Source: Steroidobacteraceae bacterium
GTDB lineage: Bacteria; Pseudomonadota; Gammaproteobacteria; Steroidobacterales; Steroidobacteraceae
Direction: 5' to 3'
Assembly: GCA_019187495.1 (NCBI GenBank)
Contig: JABAQN010000020.1
Location: 47,883-111,882 of the forward strand
Length of the DNA stretch: 64,000 nucleotides
Positions within the stretch are counted from its first letter, which is position 1. Each line of letters begins with the position of its first letter. Shown here piece after piece: positions 62,452 through 64,000 of this stretch. The position numbers and the translations under genes were made by a program. Below the pieces are notes generated by a model, which was given only the letters and a program-made list of their open reading frames with translations, was not told the origin of the DNA and made no database searches.

Positions 62452-62889
62452 CTAGCGATCGAGGTTCCAGTTGCCGATGTCGGCGTTGATGCCTTCGCCA
62501 CCCGGCTGGCCGTCGGCGCCGAGCGAGTAGAGGTCGTACTCGCCGCCCCGCGTTCCGGGGTACACGTACTGGTAATCGTTGCCCCAGGGATCCTTGTTGA
62601 CGCGCTTCAGGTAGCCGCCCGCGCGCCAGTTCCGGACCTGCGGATCGGCGGGCTTCTGCACGAGTGCGTTCAGTCCGTTCTCGGTGCCCGGATACTGGAA
62701 GGTATCGAGCTTGTACATCGTGAGCGCGGTTTCGAGCGCCTGGATGTCCTGTTTCGCCTTGACGATCTTGGCGTCATCGACGCGCCCGAGGATCTGCGGC
62801 GCGATGAACGCCGCGAGCAGGCCGATGATCACGACGACGACCATGATCTCGATCAGCGTGAAGCCGGCGGAACGGGCGGGTTGGCGCAT
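62452..62889 (-). CDS. gspG: Type II secretion major pseudopilin GspG
   Basis: A 145-residue major pseudopilin. After the leader it reads FTLIEIMVVVVIIGLLAAFIAPQ. The C-terminal part shows the calcium-binding GspG features (TTxNGL-like TENGLNALV, KDPWGNDYQYVYPG, YDLYSLGADGQPGGEGINADI). It is the first gene of the G-to-N operon, has no Shine-Dalgarno and faces the rhombosortase gene across a 20-bp shared promoter. gspC, D, E and F are not in the window. Confidence 0.95.
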   Translation of the reverse strand: MRQPARSAGFTLIEIMVVVVIIGLLAAFIAPQILGRVDDAKIVKAKQDIQALETALTMYKLDTFQYPGTENGLNALVQKPADPQVRNWRAGGYLKRVNKDPWGNDYQYVYPGTRGGEYDLYSLGADGQPGGEGINADIGNWNLDR

Positions 62890-62895
62890 ATGGAC

Positions 62896-62902
62896 GATAA
62901 TG
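62896..62902. promoter_or_regulatory. Overlapping divergent -10 elements, gspG / rhombosortase
   Basis: Only 20 bases separate the two ATGs. GATAATG reads GATAAT on the plus strand (8 bases before the rhombosortase ATG) and CATTAT on the minus strand (7 bases before the gspG ATG). Both transcripts would be leaderless. No ribosome site fits on either side. Confidence 0.5.
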
Positions 62903-62909
62903 ATACCAA

Positions 62910-63533
62910 ATGGAAAGCACCGGCACGGCGCGTCGCGCGCGTCGACACATCGCCCGAAGCCTGGCGTCGCTCAATGGCGACGGGCGCTACGGTGTCGCGC
63001 TGCTCGTGCTCGTCGCGTGCCTGCTCCTGCCGTCGGCGGCGGGCGACACGGGGCGCGAGTTGCTGCGTTACGAACGCGGCGCGCTCGCGGCCGGCGAGTA
63101 TTGGCGACTGCTCACGGCCCATGTCGTCCACCTCGATTCGAGGCACGCCGCACTCAACTCACTCGGACTCGTCCTGCTGTGGGCATTGTTCGCGCGCGAT
63201 TTCACGCCCCGGCGGTGGCTCGCGATCACGATCGCCGCGGCGCTCGCGATCGATGCGGGCCTGTGGTGGCTGGCGCCGGGAATTCAATGGTACGTGGGTG
63301 CCTCCGGCGTGCTGCACGGCGTGATGGCGGCGGGAACGCTCGCGCATCTGCGCCGTGGCGACTTCGATGGCTGGATCCTCGCGGCCTTTCTCGCGGGCAA
63401 GCTCGCGCTCGAGCAGTTCGTCGTGCTGCCGTTCGCAGGTGGCGCACCGGTCGTCGTGCAGGCGCATCTCTATGGCGCGATCGGCGGCCTCACCGCCGCG
63501 CTCTGGCTGCCTTCGCGACGCGAGCCGCTATAA
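62910..63533 (+). CDS. rrtA: Rhombosortase-like intramembrane serine protease
   Basis: A 207-residue rhomboid with about six hydrophobic segments. It has HVVHLDSRHAALN (H71, H74, N83), nucleophile S132 in GASGVLHG and partner H186 in AHLYG. The small size and divergent position next to type II secretion genes match rhombosortases, which cleave GlyGly-CTERM tails of proteins leaving by type II secretion. No GlyGly-CTERM substrate is visible in the window. A housekeeping rhomboid is the alternative. Confidence 0.83.
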   Translation: MESTGTARRARRHIARSLASLNGDGRYGVALLVLVACLLLPSAAGDTGRELLRYERGALAAGEYWRLLTAHVVHLDSRHAALNSLGLVLLWALFARDFTPRRWLAITIAAALAIDAGLWWLAPGIQWYVGASGVLHGVMAAGTLAHLRRGDFDGWILAAFLAGKLALEQFVVLPFAGGAPVVVQAHLYGAIGGLTAALWLPSRREPL

Positions 63534-63534
63534 T
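63529..63534 (+). promoter_or_regulatory. Consensus -10 TATAAT before fabD
   Basis: A full TATAAT overlaps the TAA stop of the rhombosortase gene and lies 27 bases before the fabD ATG. No clear -35 is visible. Confidence 0.5.
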
Positions 63535-63561
63535 CCGCGCCTCGCAGGGGCAGGTACGCGC

Positions 63562-64000
63562 ATGGGAATCGCATTCGTTTTTCCGGGGCAGGGGTCACAG
63601 TCGGTCGGCATGCTGACCGCGCTCGCAGCGGCGTCTCCGGTCGTGCGCGAGACCTTCGACACGGCGTCCGGGGTGCTCGGCTACGATCTCTGGAAACTCG
63701 TGCAGGAAGGCCCGGCCGAGCGCCTGGGCGAAACCGAGTGCACGCAGCCCACGATGCTCGTGGCGGGCTATGCCACCTACCGCGCCTGGCAGGCTAGGGG
63801 CGGTCGCGCGCCCGACGCCGTTTCGGGCCACAGCCTCGGCGAGTTCACGGCGCTGGTGGTCGCAGGGTCGCTCGATTTCGCGACTGCGGTCGATCTCGTC
63901 CGGTTCCGCGGCCGATCCATGCAGGAAGCGGTGCCGGTCGGCACCGGCGCCATCGCCGCGGTGCTCGGCCTCGACGACGCGGCGATCGAGGCCGCATGCC
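63562..64000 (+). CDS. fabD: Malonyl-CoA:ACP transacylase FabD (5' part, cut by window edge)
   Basis: The first 146 codons of FabD, which loads malonyl groups onto acyl carrier protein for fatty acid synthesis. Seen are FPGQGSQ at 8-14 and the nucleophile elbow GHSLGEF with S91, one residue off E. coli S92, plus the substrate-guiding Arg segment (RFRGRSMQEAVP). The rest lies beyond the window. A weak GCAGG precedes the ATG. The usual upstream plsX/fabH neighbours are absent. Confidence 0.93.
   Translation, partial: MGIAFVFPGQGSQSVGMLTALAAASPVVRETFDTASGVLGYDLWKLVQEGPAERLGETECTQPTMLVAGYATYRAWQARGGRAPDAVSGHSLGEFTALVVAGSLDFATAVDLVRFRGRSMQEAVPVGTGAIAAVLGLDDAAIEAAC

Noticed and set aside
1..64000. 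CRISPR arrays, tRNA or rRNA genes, insertion sequences
   Set aside because: Gaps between genes are nearly all under 230 bases. I saw no spaced repeats, cloverleaf-like sequence, transposase or terminal inverted repeats.

Overview
The window is compact, very GC-rich bacterial chromosome. It has about 57 protein-coding genes and almost no intergenic space, and many neighbours overlap by 4 bases (ATGA, GTGA or TTGA junctions). Half of a gsp type II secretion operon (G to N), a divergent rhombosortase-like protease, an AddAB-like repair pair and fabD point to a gammaproteobacterium, plausibly from the Nevskiales/Steroidobacterales/Xanthomonadales side. That placement is inferred from gene content only. 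I saw no tRNA, rRNA, CRISPR array, insertion sequence or intact prophage.

Layout. 1-9.7 kb: a fused class III CoA-transferase, a Baeyer-Villiger monooxygenase/esterase/SnoaL-like cassette facing a LuxR regulator, and a CoA-transferase/isochorismatase-fold/VOC/small-protein operon. 9.8-14.9 kb: an HMG-CoA-lyase-type enzyme followed by a hydantoinase/oxoprolinase (HyuA/HyuB-like) pair. 14.8-25.9 kb: two operons leave one symmetric promoter at 18.85 kb. Leftward are a methyltransferase, an aldehyde dehydrogenase and an MFS transporter. Rightward are a UbiD-type decarboxylase, a haem-oxygenase-like di-iron protein, an SDR, a GntR regulator, an MFS transporter and a Tat-exported molybdenum hydroxylase subunit. 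25.9-26.8 kb: an ORF6N gene beside the first 29 codons of a lost hsdM, the scar of a type I restriction system. 26.8-31.2 kb: leuCD-type hydro-lyase genes, then a CoA-transferase divergent from a second HMG-CoA-lyase-type gene. 31.4-38.7 kb: a dihydropyrimidinase-like hydrolase, peroxiredoxin and reductase operon, then etfBA, an IclR regulator and an FAD oxidase. 38.7-48.4 kb: MFS and Opp/Dpp-type ABC transporters, a second VOC protein, a His-tailed cupin, another CoA-transferase and an AlaA-like aminotransferase. 48.4-54.3 kb: an iron-sulfur AddB-like nuclease and an AddA-like helicase-nuclease. 54.3-64 kb: a secreted protein opposite a CadC-like regulator, gspGHIJKLMN, the rhombosortase and the start of fabD.

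The first 48 kb read as accessory catabolism working through CoA thioesters: four class III CoA-transferases, two C-C lyases, ETF, oxidases, a decarboxylase, importers and regulators. Branched-chain, isoprenoid or cyclic ketone substrates would fit, but nothing in the sequence fixes one. The last 16 kb are housekeeping (repair, secretion, fatty acid synthesis).

Two patterns stand out. First, at least nine genes without a clear Shine-Dalgarno have a -10-like hexamer ending 6-9 bases before the start codon, as expected for leaderless mRNAs; at two divergent gene pairs the hexamers of both strands overlap. Second, the UbiD/di-iron protein/SDR operon and the duplicated divergent CoA-transferase/HMG-CoA-lyase modules, one linked to divergent leuCD paralogues, look like undescribed catabolic systems.
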